A DNA stretch of 64,000 nucleotides from Viridibacillus arvi (GTDB lineage: Bacteria; Bacillota; Bacilli; Bacillales_A; Planococcaceae), in contig NZ_LILB01000008.1 in the NCBI RefSeq assembly GCF_001274945.1, positions 124,001 to 188,000 of the forward strand, given 5' to 3'. The translations under genes and the position numbers were made by a program. Position 1 is the first letter of the stretch; every line of letters begins with the position of its first letter. Below the pieces are notes generated by a model. It was not told where the DNA came from, did not search any database, and was given only the letters and a program-made list of their open reading frames with translations. Below, piece after piece: positions 29,683 through 39,425 of this stretch.

Positions 29683-30021
29683 TTATTTTTGTTCAGATAA
29701 CCATTTAGCTACTGCCTCAGCATCGTCACCAGAAATGAGACCACCAGGCATTCCATTTTTACCATTATTAATAATATCTAAGATTTCTTTTTTAGAACGA
29801 GTGGCACCAATTTTTGAGATATTAGGGAAATTACCTCGTCCTTCAAGATTTTCACCGTGACAAGTGATACATTTTTGTTGAATAATTTGTTGTGCGTCAA
29901 CAGCTGTTGTTTCTGAACCAGTTTTTTCATTTGTAGTTTCTTCTTTTGCTTTATTTCCACCACCACATGCACCAAGCACTAGGGCTGAACCGAATAGTAT
30001 AGCAAGTAGAGTTTTTTTCAT
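29683..30021 (-). CDS. cccB: Membrane-anchored cytochrome c-551 type lipoprotein
   Basis: A 112-residue lipoprotein: MKKTLLAILFGSALVLGAC is a type II signal with lipobox Cys19, followed by a polar linker, then a small class I cytochrome c domain with heme motif CITCH near residue 51 and a distal ligand Met in NGKNGMPGGL. It carries electrons on the outer face of the membrane. It resembles CccB of Bacillus; the exact assignment is by size and architecture. No partner oxidase is nearby. Confidence 0.85.
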   Translation of the reverse strand: MKKTLLAILFGSALVLGACGGGNKAKEETTNEKTGSETTAVDAQQIIQQKCITCHGENLEGRGNFPNISKIGATRSKKEILDIINNGKNGMPGGLISGDDAEAVAKWLSEQK

Positions 30022-30273
30022 TTGAAGACCTCCTCAATCATTTGTATTGCTTACAGAATAATTATACCGAATATAGGATTTTTTAAAACCTTCCACTAAC
30101 AGGTATACCCATTAAAAAGCCCTGTAAACACATATACAGCAATGTATACAGCAAGTTGTTTCATCTTTGTGAATTTCACTATTTCAGCATTCCCCAAAAT
30201 AAAAAGCTTATTCAACTGTTTTAGTCTTCATTTTACTATTGCAACCATTTTTAACACACCATTATAGTAGACA

Positions 30274-31506
30274 TTAAAGAATATTATCTGACCATTTATT
30301 TGCTTCTTGGTATATTGCATATAAATCTTTTCCATTAATGCCTATCTCAACAGCTAACTTTGCAACTTTATCCCAATTTAGCTTATCCAAAGCAATAGCC
30401 ATTTGTAGATATGGAGTCATCTCCGTCTCACCATCTAAAATCGTTTCTATAATAATATCCGACAAAGGAAGTTGTGATAATATACTGTTCATAGATCTCT
30501 GCAAAATTGCATCGATTAATGAAAACATTCCTACTAAGAAGTATTCGGAATAATTCTCTTTATATTTATAACGTGCTAACATTTCACAAATTTTAGCTCT
30601 ACATAAGGATGCCTTCATCAGCTCATCATACATATCAGCTTGAGCATCCTTTTGCGATTCACGATACGCTAAAATATATATCCATTTACGTAAATCTGCT
30701 AAGCCCAATAATAATATAGCTTGTTTAATCGAACGAATTTTAGATTTTCTACGTTTCGAAGATGAATTGATCAATTTTAACAATTTAAATGACATTGCAA
30801 CGTCATGCTCAATTTGCTTAGTAATATCATCAATATCCGGATCTTTCCCGCGTAATAATGAAATTACACGATAATATTGTAATACATTGGCAGGGATATC
30901 ATTACCTCGGATAATTTGAGGTTGTTTGAAGAAATAACCTTGAAAAAGTTGATATCCATTTTCATTTGCTATGTAACATTGTGATCGTGTCTCTACCTTT
31001 TCAGCTAACAAAACAATTTTAGGGAAGTCTTTTCTGACACGTTTCTCAATCTCTTTTCGTTCCTCTTCTGAAGTAAGGAGAAAATCTACTTTTATAAAAT
31101 CGGTATATGTAAATAATTCATTATATAGTGTCACATCTTTTTGCAACTCAAAATCATCAAGAGCAATTTTATAACCTTGGCTTTTTAATTGTTTGATTCT
31201 CTTCACCAATTTTGCCGTGATGGGGACATCTTCTAAAATTTCGATTACTACTTGATCAGGTTGTAAATGATCAAATATATTACTCATTAAAAGGTTTTCA
31301 GTAAAGTTTATAAAGCATGGTTTACCATTTGTAAGCTCATCAAAACCAATTGAAAATAATGAATTGATCAAAACTTCAACAGTTGCCTTATCTGAATCAA
31401 TAGATGGAAACTCGTTCATGACTGCTCCGTTTCGATATAATAATTCATATGCGAAAACTTGCTTTTGTTTATTAAATATAGGTTGACGACCAATAAATAC
31501 TTCCAT
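30274..31506 (-). CDS. EAL-HDOD signal protein (YuxH-like)
   Basis: A 410-residue cytosolic protein. The N-terminal EAL-like domain (about 1-200) has FAYELLYR where active phosphodiesterases have EALxR, but keeps IALDDFE, the KVDFLL stretch, LLAEKVET and FQGYFFKQP. The C-terminal HDOD domain (about 210-400) has DIDDITKQIEHDVAMSFKLLKLINSS. The domain pair suggests a c-di-GMP receptor or degenerate phosphodiesterase; activity is unclear. Monocistronic, no terminator identified downstream. Confidence 0.85.
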   Translation of the reverse strand: MEVFIGRQPIFNKQKQVFAYELLYRNGAVMNEFPSIDSDKATVEVLINSLFSIGFDELTNGKPCFINFTENLLMSNIFDHLQPDQVVIEILEDVPITAKLVKRIKQLKSQGYKIALDDFELQKDVTLYNELFTYTDFIKVDFLLTSEEERKEIEKRVRKDFPKIVLLAEKVETRSQCYIANENGYQLFQGYFFKQPQIIRGNDIPANVLQYYRVISLLRGKDPDIDDITKQIEHDVAMSFKLLKLINSSSKRRKSKIRSIKQAILLLGLADLRKWIYILAYRESQKDAQADMYDELMKASLCRAKICEMLARYKYKENYSEYFLVGMFSLIDAILQRSMNSILSQLPLSDIIIETILDGETEMTPYLQMAIALDKLNWDKVAKLAVEIGINGKDLYAIYQEANKWSDNIL

Positions 31507-31775
31507 ATGGTTTCTCCTTTAAAATCTATTTCCATTTCATTATATCAGCAATTTTACTTAAAGTATTTAGTTTACCCCGTTACTTTAAACCTTTCATTTT
31601 ACCTTTAATTTCATGTAAATACACATTTCACAATAAAATTATCCTTTAATCGAAAATATAAGGATAATTTTAAACACTTAATAACTGGAAATATTTATTC
31701 AAAGATGACGAAAAACCATAGACATGCTATCGTTTAAATGGGGAGTAATTTTTTCACAATAAGGGGGAAATTTCA

Positions 31776-32552
31776 TTGGAAACACTAATTTATAAACAGC
31801 AGGACCATTTGGCATTTGTTACATTGAATAGACCACTAGCGATGAATGCATTCAATTATGATTTACTAGTTGAATTAGGACAAATTGTTGAATCTATTCG
31901 GATTAATCCTGATATTCGTGTGGTCATCTTTACAGGCGCAGGTGATAAAGCTTTTAGTGTTGGTGCTGACTTGAAAGAACGAAAAACATTAACTGAGCAA
32001 CGTGTAAAACGTAACCTCTATAAGATTGGTGAGGTTTTTTCAGCTATTGAAAATTTACCTCAACCGACTATTGCAATGATTAATGGCTATGCTTTCGGTG
32101 GGGGTACCGAATTAGCATTAGCATGTGACTTCCGTTTTGCTGCAGATGATGTTTTACTCGGCCTAACAGAAACGAGCCTTGGTATAATTCCCGGAGCTGG
32201 TGGAACTCAACGACTTCCTAGACTCATAGGAGAAGCAAAAGCTTTAGAACTGATTTTAACTGCAAAAAGATTACAGGCTGAAGAAGCATTAGCATACGGT
32301 CTTCTAACTAAAGTCGAAAAGCGTGAAGATCTTCTTACAAAAACAGTGGCATTCGCAGAGTTGATGCTAGATAACGGTCCAATTGCATTACAACAAGCAA
32401 AATTTGCTATCAAGCATGGTATGAATACCGACTTACAAACAGGTCTTCATATTGAGCGAAAAGCATATGAAATCACCATTCCTACTGAAGATCGTATTGA
32501 AGCACTCAATGCATTCTCTGAAAAGCGAAAACCAAATTTTACAGGAAGATAA
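31776..32552 (+). CDS. Enoyl-CoA hydratase/isomerase family protein
   Basis: Crotonase-fold, 258 residues. The oxyanion-hole loop is AFSVGADLKERK, and the glutamate-bearing part is INGYAFGGGTELALACDFRFAAD and GLTETSLGIIPGAGGTQRLPR, so both catalytic Glu positions are kept. The acyl-CoA substrate is not determinable; resembles YngF-type hydratases. Start is TTG 31776 after AAGGGGG. Monocistronic with its own terminator; divergent from the EAL-HDOD gene. Confidence 0.88.
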   Translation: METLIYKQQDHLAFVTLNRPLAMNAFNYDLLVELGQIVESIRINPDIRVVIFTGAGDKAFSVGADLKERKTLTEQRVKRNLYKIGEVFSAIENLPQPTIAMINGYAFGGGTELALACDFRFAADDVLLGLTETSLGIIPGAGGTQRLPRLIGEAKALELILTAKRLQAEEALAYGLLTKVEKREDLLTKTVAFAELMLDNGPIALQQAKFAIKHGMNTDLQTGLHIERKAYEITIPTEDRIEALNAFSEKRKPNFTGR

Positions 32553-32555
32553 TAA

Positions 32556-32586
32556 TAAAGAGGCTGCTAGTATACGCAGCCTCTTA
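32556..32586. terminator. Bidirectional terminator between enoyl-CoA hydratase and luxS
   Basis: AAGAGGCTGC/GCAGCCTCTT stem with 8-base loop between converging genes; A/T flanks on both sides. Confidence 0.8.
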
Positions 32587-32591
32587 TCTGT

Positions 32592-33059
32592 TTATTCTTC
32601 TATGAAAACTTGTTTCCACTCATCACGTTTCGCTAGCATTTCTTTTGCAAGCTCCTTCGCACCTTCTAAACTATGGCTCGCAGCCCAACCGCATTGTACT
32701 TCGTTGCATGCTGGTACTTCCGTTGCTACCAAGACATCATTAAAAGTTTTATCTAAAATATCTAGTACCTCATCAAAGTTATCATGATTAATCATTGATA
32801 AATAGAAGCCCGTTTGACATCCCATTGGACTAAGGTCGACAACATGGTCCGTATGATTACGAATGTTCTCAGCCATTAAATGCTCTATTGAATGTAATGC
32901 AGGCATTTCCATATGCTCTTTGTTTGGTTGTTTAAATCGAATATCATATTTATAAACTTCATCACCATTTACGCCTTTTTTAAGACCCGCTAATCGAACA
33001 AATGGTGCAACGACTTTTGTATGATCTAAATTAAAGCTTTCAACATTCATTTTCCCCAT
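32592..33059 (-). CDS. luxS: S-ribosylhomocysteine lyase
   Basis: Cleaves S-ribosylhomocysteine to homocysteine and DPD, the AI-2 precursor; part of the activated methyl cycle. 155 residues with the zinc-binding HSIEHLMAE (His-X3-His) and the C-terminal metal ligand Cys in CGWAASH. Start ATG 33059 after AGGAG. Stands alone, no methyltransferase or pfs gene adjacent. Confidence 0.97.
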   Translation of the reverse strand: MGKMNVESFNLDHTKVVAPFVRLAGLKKGVNGDEVYKYDIRFKQPNKEHMEMPALHSIEHLMAENIRNHTDHVVDLSPMGCQTGFYLSMINHDNFDEVLDILDKTFNDVLVATEVPACNEVQCGWAASHSLEGAKELAKEMLAKRDEWKQVFIEE

Positions 33060-33173
33060 GATATCAAACTCCTTTTACTATTAGTCTTCTATATACAATA
33101 TCAATATTACCATCTTCCAAATGTTTTTTCACTAAATATTCCAACAATTCTTATTATTTTAATTGGTTTTCAT

Positions 33174-33207
33174 AAAAAAACACTTTAGCCAATAACTAAA
33201 GTGTTTT
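33174..33207. terminator. Terminator after the DedA gene
   Basis: AAAACACTTTAG with complementary arm CTAAAGTGTTTT, a 7-base loop, A7 on one side and T4 on the other. Confidence 0.8.
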
Positions 33208-33218
33208 ACTGCAATTAT

Positions 33219-33863
33219 TTATTTCTTTACTCTCGATTTCAATAAACCAATGATTGCTGGTAAAACTGAAACGAAAATAATAATTAATATTACTTTTGAG
33301 AAGTTGTCTTTAACTAATGGGATATTACCAAAGAAGTAACCTGCTAATGTACAAATACCTACCCATAAGAATGCACCAATAATGTTATACATTAAAAATT
33401 GACGATAATGCATTTTACTAGCACCGGCTACAAATGGGATAAACGTTCGAATAAATGGCATAAAGCGGGCGAAGATAATCGTTTTCCCACCATGCTTATT
33501 AAAGAAGTCCTGTGCTTTTTGCATACGGTCTTGATTAATAATACGTCCTAAAAAGCTTTTAGGTGAAATAGCCGTTCCAACTTTTTGTCCAATTTCATAG
33601 TTTACTGAATCTCCAAACACAGCTGCTACGAAAAACACTAAAAGAAGTATCGGTAAATTAAATGCTCCAAGTGCCGCAAATGCTCCGCTGGCAAAAAGTA
33701 ATGAATCACCTGGTAAGAACGGGAATATTACAACACCCGTTTCTACAAAAACAATGGAAAAGATAATACCATATGACCAAACACCAAATTGTTGAATTAT
33801 TTCAACGAGATGTTGATCAATATGCATTATAAAGCTAAATAAGTTCTGTATAAGTTCAATCAT
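33219..33863 (-). CDS. DedA family membrane protein
   Basis: 214-residue polytopic membrane protein of the SNARE-associated/DedA group. Family signatures: FVETGVVIFPFLPGDSLLFASGAFA near residue 40-65, FGDSVNYEIGQKVG, and the conserved FARFMPFIRTFIPFVAGASKMHYRQF. DedA proteins act in membrane-lipid translocation and envelope homeostasis; in Firmicutes some are undecaprenyl-phosphate flippases. The specific role cannot be read. Confidence 0.92.
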   Translation of the reverse strand: MIELIQNLFSFIMHIDQHLVEIIQQFGVWSYGIIFSIVFVETGVVIFPFLPGDSLLFASGAFAALGAFNLPILLLVFFVAAVFGDSVNYEIGQKVGTAISPKSFLGRIINQDRMQKAQDFFNKHGGKTIIFARFMPFIRTFIPFVAGASKMHYRQFLMYNIIGAFLWVGICTLAGYFFGNIPLVKDNFSKVILIIIFVSVLPAIIGLLKSRVKK

Positions 33864-33969
33864 TCAATTCACTCGCAATCTTTTTTTCTCACTTGTTTAT
33901 CATACTGTTTTCTCACTATACTGTCACGGATTTATAAATATGTATGCTTTTAATAAACGTTCAAAAATA

Positions 33970-34003
33970 TAAAAAGTTCCGCAAATCGTGCGGAACTTTT
34001 TAT
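33970..34003. terminator. Terminator after the S9 peptidase gene
   Basis: AAAAAGTTCCGCA/TGCGGAACTTTTT, a 13-bp stem with short loop AATCG; lies about 85 bases past the peptidase stop. Confidence 0.85.
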
Positions 34004-34086
34004 ATTAATTATGAGGCTATTTATATACTTTAAATATTGCCTTCTAAACTTGTCACAAAATAGTATACAACCTTAGAACTTTTAGA

Positions 34087-36063
34087 TTATAAATATTTTT
34101 CAAACCAACCTGTAATTTGATTAAGTCTTTCTATGCGTAAATTTGGTAAGCCTGTTCGAGATAAGTTATGGTCTGCATCTGGGAATCTTACAAATTGAGT
34201 TTCCTTGCCCATAGATTTCAACGTAATATACAGTTGCTCTGCTTGTTCTATTGGACAGCGGAAATCCTTTTCACTATGCAAGATTAATAATGGCGTTTCC
34301 ACATTTTCTGCATATTTAAGAGGTGAATGTTGCCATAACTTTTCTACATCTTTCATATCCGTACCGATTTGCCAATCGCTGAAATAGTAACCAATATCTG
34401 ATACGCCAAAGAAACTAATCCAGTTAGAGATTGAGCGCTGTGTTACTGCTGCCTTAAAGCGATTTGTATGACCTACAATCCAGTTTGTCATAAAACCACC
34501 GTAGCTTCCACCAGTAACTCCAAGTCGATCTGTATCAATCCAATCCTGATTCTCAATCACCGCATCTAATCCAGCCATGATGTCTGCATAATCACCACCA
34601 CCATAATCACCACGTACTGCATCTACGAATGCTTGGCTATATCCATGGCTCCCTCTTGGATTGACATAAAGGACACCATAACCTTGCGCCGCAATCAACT
34701 GCATCTCATGGAAAAATGAATTTGCATACATTGCATGCGGTCCACCATGAATTTCAACGATTAATGGATACTTTTTACCTTCTTCATACTGAGCTGGCTT
34801 CATCAACCAACCATACACATCAAATCCATCTGAACTCTTATAAGTAATTGCTTCTGGTTGAACTAGTTCAACCTCGTTTACAAAGGCGTCATTGAAATGA
34901 GTTATTTGTTGTCTTTCACCTGTTGTTACATCGTATTTGAAAAGTTCACCTGGCATTATAGGATTACTAATTGCTAACAGCGCGAACGCACCATCACGCT
35001 CAATATCGTAGCCATAGACATGTTCATTTTCTGGACTTGCCGGATAAATTGCTCCGTCCAATGTTGCATAATATAATCGTATATCTCCCATTGTAGACAC
35101 TTGGAAATACAGATCGTTCGCTTTCGTCCATACAACAGTAGGTGCAGTAGCTCCTTGCTGATGATCTGCTACAGCAAGATCTCCTATTGGTGCATCAAAA
35201 CCCTCGGTTAGATTTCTATAATTCTGCTCTTCTGTATCGTAAATATAAACTGCTCCGTGTGTCGCGTTTTTATATGAATGATTACCACCATAAAACGCTA
35301 TGTAACGATCATCATATGAAAAATATGCATCCCCATAATTGCCTTCTTCATTTAGAATGGTCGTTTCTTTCTTTGTTTCAATATCAACTAATAGCAGTTG
35401 CTGACTGAAATCAAAGTCTTTATTTTCTGCACGATTTACTGATAAAACTAACTTTTTACCATCATGTGATACTGCTTCTAAACTGTAATTATGATTGCCT
35501 TCTGAAAACAATTCAATATCACCAGATGCTACATCAATTTTCCCAATATGATTATAACTATCTTGAGATAATAATCCTATACTATCAGCTTTATATTTCA
35601 TACCTTCTACAATATAAGCTGTTGGCTTTTTCTTTTCTTCTTTTTCAGCTACATCTGTGAAGTTTTTACCTTCCTTAAGTCGACCACTAAACCAAATACT
35701 CTGACCGCACGGTGACCATTGAAATTGTGAAACACCATTTGCTAATGTTGTAAGCTGACGTGCCTCTCCACCATTTTTCGAAATGATATAAATTTGTTTT
35801 TTTTCATTACGATTTGATACAAATGCAACATTCCGCCCATCTGCTGACCAAGTCGGAGATGAAACGCGATCTTCTCCATATGACCACTGAGTTACTGCAC
35901 CACTTGTAAGATCTAGGTGGAATAAGTGCGCTATATATTTGTTTTTTTCTTCATCAATACTTGTACGAACAAAAACTGCCTCTTCCCCACTTGGAGATAA
36001 TTGTGGATTTGTAATAGAGTTCAATACATATAAATCTTCTGCTTTTAATAAACGTTTAGACAT
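34087..36063 (-). CDS. S9 family prolyl oligopeptidase-type peptidase (YuxL-like)
   Basis: 658 residues: an N-terminal beta-propeller (about 1-380) with WD-like repeats (SPTWSADGRNVAFVSNRNEKKQIYII, QFQWSPCGQSIWFSG), then an alpha/beta-hydrolase domain with the nucleophile in VTGGSYGGFMTNW, Asp in LLILHSEKDFRCP, and His in DADHNLSR. Acyl-aminoacyl peptidase subfamily; cleaves short peptides. No signal peptide; cytosolic. B. subtilis YuxL has the same length. Confidence 0.9.
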   Translation of the reverse strand: MSKRLLKAEDLYVLNSITNPQLSPSGEEAVFVRTSIDEEKNKYIAHLFHLDLTSGAVTQWSYGEDRVSSPTWSADGRNVAFVSNRNEKKQIYIISKNGGEARQLTTLANGVSQFQWSPCGQSIWFSGRLKEGKNFTDVAEKEEKKKPTAYIVEGMKYKADSIGLLSQDSYNHIGKIDVASGDIELFSEGNHNYSLEAVSHDGKKLVLSVNRAENKDFDFSQQLLLVDIETKKETTILNEEGNYGDAYFSYDDRYIAFYGGNHSYKNATHGAVYIYDTEEQNYRNLTEGFDAPIGDLAVADHQQGATAPTVVWTKANDLYFQVSTMGDIRLYYATLDGAIYPASPENEHVYGYDIERDGAFALLAISNPIMPGELFKYDVTTGERQQITHFNDAFVNEVELVQPEAITYKSSDGFDVYGWLMKPAQYEEGKKYPLIVEIHGGPHAMYANSFFHEMQLIAAQGYGVLYVNPRGSHGYSQAFVDAVRGDYGGGDYADIMAGLDAVIENQDWIDTDRLGVTGGSYGGFMTNWIVGHTNRFKAAVTQRSISNWISFFGVSDIGYYFSDWQIGTDMKDVEKLWQHSPLKYAENVETPLLILHSEKDFRCPIEQAEQLYITLKSMGKETQFVRFPDADHNLSRTGLPNLRIERLNQITGWFEKYL

Positions 36064-36274
36064 GAAAAAACTCTCCTTCCCTATAAATGGAAAACTCTTA
36101 AATTATCAATATATTTGCATTAATCAAACATATATATGTATTGTAACCATAAATTACTTATAAAGACAAAGAGTTTACATATTTTTTCTTGTTACCCTGG
36201 CATGTGGATTTTTATTCATTAAATTTTATGATAATATAGGGGAGTTATCATTAGCATCGAAGGAGTCTAACATT

Positions 36275-37624
36275 ATGAACAAGAAACCAGAGCTCCAACG
36301 AGGGTTGGAGCAACGACACATTACGTTGATGTCGCTCGGTGCCGCTATAGGAGTCGGTCTATTTTTAGGTTCTGCAGGAGCAATAAAATTAGCTGGTCCA
36401 GCTATTTTAATTGCTTATGCACTTGGTGGCGCTGTTATTTTCATTATTATGCGTTCGCTTGGCGAAATGGCCGTAAACAATCCAGTTGCCGGTTCATTTA
36501 GTCGTTACGCTAGAGATTATTTAGGTCCTCTAGCTGGATTTATAACCGGCTGGAACTATTGGTTCTTGTGGATTGTTACTTGTATGGCAGAAATTACAGC
36601 AGTTGGCGTGTATATGCAACTTTGGTTCCCAGATTCTCCGAAATGGTTATGGGCTTTAGCAGCGTTAGTTGTCATGGTTATGGTTAATTTAATTGCTGTG
36701 AAAGCTTATGGTGAATTTGAATTTTGGTTCGCACTTATTAAAATCCTTGCGATTATTTCGATGATTGTACTTGGCTTAGGTGTTATTTTATTTGGTATTG
36801 GCAATGGTGGTATTGCTGTTGGCTTTAGTAATTTATGGAGCCATGGAGGATTTTTCCCGAATGGAATACAAGGTGTTTTCATGTCCTTACCAATAGTAAT
36901 GTTTGCATACCTAGGTATCGAAATGATCGGGATTACTGCTGGTGAAGCTAAAAACCCAGAAAAAGTTATACCTAAAGCAATTGATACTGTACTATGGCGT
37001 ATTTTATTATTCTACGTAGGTGCATTACTTGTAATCATGTCGATTTATCCTTGGAACGAAGTTGGCTCTACGGGTAGTCCGTTTGTTTTAATGTTTGATA
37101 AAATTGGTTTACGTTATGCTGCAGGGATTATTAACTTTGTTGTCTTAACAGCCGCATTATCTAGCTGTAATGGCGGTATTTTCAGTACTGGCCGTATGCT
37201 CTTTAACTTGGCTGAACAAAAACAAGCACCAAAAGTATTTGCGAAAATTAGTAAAGGTGGCGTACCAGCTGCTGCCATTATGGCATCTGCATTCGTATTA
37301 CTAATCGGTGTGGCACTGAACTATTTTGTCGCTGAAAAAGTATTCGTATGGGTAACTAGTATATCTACTTTCGGAGCCATCTGGACATGGGGAATTATTT
37401 TAATTACCCAATTAAAGTTCCGGAAATCATTATCAAAAGCTCAAGTATCTAAACTAAAATATAAAGCATTTATGTATCCAGTCGGACCATATTTAGCTCT
37501 TGCCTTTTTATCACTAGTCATGATTTTAATGGCATACTTCCCAGATACTCGTATCGCGCTTATTGTCGGTCCGATATGGATTTTATTTGTCTATATTATG
37601 TACCAATTAATTTATAAAAAGTAA
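36275..37624 (+). CDS. Amino acid permease (APC superfamily, AAT type)
   Basis: 449 residues with about 12 transmembrane helices. N-terminal signature LQRGLEQRHITLMSLGAAIGVGLFLGSAGAIKLAGP is the AAT-family helix 1 motif, and GEAKNPEKVIPKA follows helix 6. Transports an amino acid with a cation; the substrate is not determinable (AapA/YtnA-like). No riboswitch in the 211-base upstream gap that I could recognise. Confidence 0.9.
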   Translation: MNKKPELQRGLEQRHITLMSLGAAIGVGLFLGSAGAIKLAGPAILIAYALGGAVIFIIMRSLGEMAVNNPVAGSFSRYARDYLGPLAGFITGWNYWFLWIVTCMAEITAVGVYMQLWFPDSPKWLWALAALVVMVMVNLIAVKAYGEFEFWFALIKILAIISMIVLGLGVILFGIGNGGIAVGFSNLWSHGGFFPNGIQGVFMSLPIVMFAYLGIEMIGITAGEAKNPEKVIPKAIDTVLWRILLFYVGALLVIMSIYPWNEVGSTGSPFVLMFDKIGLRYAAGIINFVVLTAALSSCNGGIFSTGRMLFNLAEQKQAPKVFAKISKGGVPAAAIMASAFVLLIGVALNYFVAEKVFVWVTSISTFGAIWTWGIILITQLKFRKSLSKAQVSKLKYKAFMYPVGPYLALAFLSLVMILMAYFPDTRIALIVGPIWILFVYIMYQLIYKK

Positions 37625-37657
37625 AAAAAGGAGATGCCGTTTAAGCATCTCCTTTTT
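37623..37657. terminator. Bidirectional terminator between the permease and lcfB
   Basis: AAAAAAAGGAGATG/CATCTCCTTTTT stem between converging genes. Confidence 0.88.
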
Positions 37658-37658
37658 A

Positions 37659-39212
37659 TTATTTATTTAGAGCATGTTCTTTCAAAGAACGACGCAAAAT
37701 TTTCCCCGTCGTATTTTTGGGTAGCTCTTCAATAATTTCAATTTGCTTAGGTATTTTATATTTCACTAGCTTTTCTTTACAATATTCATAGATATCTTCA
37801 ATAGTTAGATTCTTGTCTTTTAACACCACATACGCAAATACTTCTTCACCAAAATTGAGATCAGGTAAACCAATTACTGCAGCTTCCACTATACCTGGGT
37901 GTGCATATAGTACTTCTTCCACCTCACGTGGATAGACATTATAGCCACCTACTATTATCATATCTTTCTTTCGATCAACAATATAAAAGTAACCTTCCTC
38001 ATCCATTTTCGCAAGATCACCTGTATATAACCAGCCATCTCGAAGGGTTGCTGCTGTTTCTTCAGGCATTTTATAATAGCCTTTCATCACATTAGGACCT
38101 TTGACAACAAGTTCACCAACTTCACCAACAGGTACTTCCTCACCGAATTGGTTGAATACTTTATTTTCTACATTGACGATGTTCGTACCAATTGAACCAG
38201 GTTTTCGCTCACGATCAAGCGGGTTAAAACTTGATACTGGCGATGCCTCAGATAAGCCATAGCCTTCGGAAATGCGCACGTTAAACTTGTCCTCAAAATT
38301 ATGTAGCAATGCTACTGGTAAAGAAGAACCTCCAGAAATAGCTAAACGAATTTCAGAGAAATCTTCTGGATTACCATCAGGGAATTGATATAAGAAATTG
38401 TACATTGTAGGTACTCCCGCAAAAACTGTAGCTTTTTTCTCTCTTGCAATTTCAAATACATCTTTCGGACTGAACCTAGGTACAATTAATAATGTTGCCG
38501 CATTTAATAGTGGTGCATTCACTACTACCGTAAGGGCAAACACATGAAAGACCGGTAAAGCCGTAATCACACGATCTTCAGGAGAAATAGTCAAATACTC
38601 CGCTACATCACGCGCATTTGAGAAAAGGTTTTTATGCGTTAACATTGCACCCTTGGGTTGTCCTGTCGTTCCCGAAGTATACAAAATAATAGCTGTATCT
38701 TCTGGATCTAATTCTGTAGGTTCAAAATCCGCTGAAGATGAAGCTAGCAACATTGAAAACGATCTTACTTTTTCTTTCACAGGACTCTCTAACTCTGCCA
38801 ACTTGGCTGCTGTTTCAGGAGCAGTTTCACATACAATGAATGCTTCCACATTTGGAAAGGCAGTTACTCCTACTTTCACTAATGGCAATAATGCATCTAA
38901 TGCAATAACTACTTTAGCATCTCCATTACGTACAATATACGTAATCTCATCTGGTGTATAAATTGGATTAATCGGAATTACAGTTGCTCCTACGCGCATT
39001 GTTGCATATAAAGAAATTAAAAAATGAGGTGTATTGCCAAGTAATAATGCAACATGATCCCCATTCCCTACCCCTAATCCCTTTAAAGCTGAAGCAAAGC
39101 GTGCAACCGATTCTTCAAATTCCCCATAATTCGTATCTTTCCCCATAAAATGATACGCAATCTTTTCTGGTTGCTCTTTTGATGTTTTATGAACTGCCGA
39201 AACTAAATTCAT
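37659..39212 (-). CDS. lcfB: Long-chain fatty acid-CoA ligase (LcfB/YhfL type)
   Basis: Activates fatty acids to acyl-CoA via an acyl-AMP intermediate. 517 residues; AMP-binding P-loop ILYTSGTTGQPKGAMLTHKN near residue 180, YGLSEASPV, GWLYTGDLAKMDEEGYFYIVDRKKDMI near 400, and the catalytic Lys in NTTGKILRRSLKEH at the C-terminus. A FadR box in its promoter and the position close to lplJ and yhfH match B. subtilis yhfL. Confidence 0.9.
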   Translation of the reverse strand: MNLVSAVHKTSKEQPEKIAYHFMGKDTNYGEFEESVARFASALKGLGVGNGDHVALLLGNTPHFLISLYATMRVGATVIPINPIYTPDEITYIVRNGDAKVVIALDALLPLVKVGVTAFPNVEAFIVCETAPETAAKLAELESPVKEKVRSFSMLLASSSADFEPTELDPEDTAIILYTSGTTGQPKGAMLTHKNLFSNARDVAEYLTISPEDRVITALPVFHVFALTVVVNAPLLNAATLLIVPRFSPKDVFEIAREKKATVFAGVPTMYNFLYQFPDGNPEDFSEIRLAISGGSSLPVALLHNFEDKFNVRISEGYGLSEASPVSSFNPLDRERKPGSIGTNIVNVENKVFNQFGEEVPVGEVGELVVKGPNVMKGYYKMPEETAATLRDGWLYTGDLAKMDEEGYFYIVDRKKDMIIVGGYNVYPREVEEVLYAHPGIVEAAVIGLPDLNFGEEVFAYVVLKDKNLTIEDIYEYCKEKLVKYKIPKQIEIIEELPKNTTGKILRRSLKEHALNK

Positions 39213-39237
39213 ATACTAATCTCCCCTTTGTCAAAAC

Positions 39238-39255
39238 AGAATGAATGTTCATTCA
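39238..39255 (-). promoter_or_regulatory. FadR operator
   Basis: 18-base site that agrees with the Bacillus FadR consensus TGAATGAMTANTCATTCA at 16 positions. It is part of an 18-bp dyad with 8-bp arms (AATGAATG/CATTCATT). It lies just downstream of the -10 of the acyl-CoA ligase promoter. Confidence 0.8.
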
Positions 39256-39266
39256 TTTCTGACTAT

Positions 39267-39295
39267 ATTATACGAAAATTTACAAAATAAAACAA
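39267..39295 (-). promoter_or_regulatory. Sigma-A promoter of lcfB
   Basis: Minus strand TTGTTT (39290-39295), 17-base spacer, TATAAT (39267-39272). Confidence 0.75.
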
Positions 39296-39353
39296 CAGAC
39301 AGCTATTTATAGTGTTATGTAGTAGAGAGTAGTAATTAGATCTTTTTTCCATC

Positions 39354-39393
39354 AAAAAAAGCCTATCAATCACCAGAGGTAATTGATAGACTT
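39354..39393 (-). terminator. Terminator of the bceRSAB-type operon
   Basis: AAGTCTATCAATT/ATTGATAGGCTT stem followed by seven T, about 30 bases past the permease stop. Confidence 0.85.
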
Positions 39394-39425
39394 GCATAGT
39401 TCTATAGCATTAGAGGTAATTAGCG

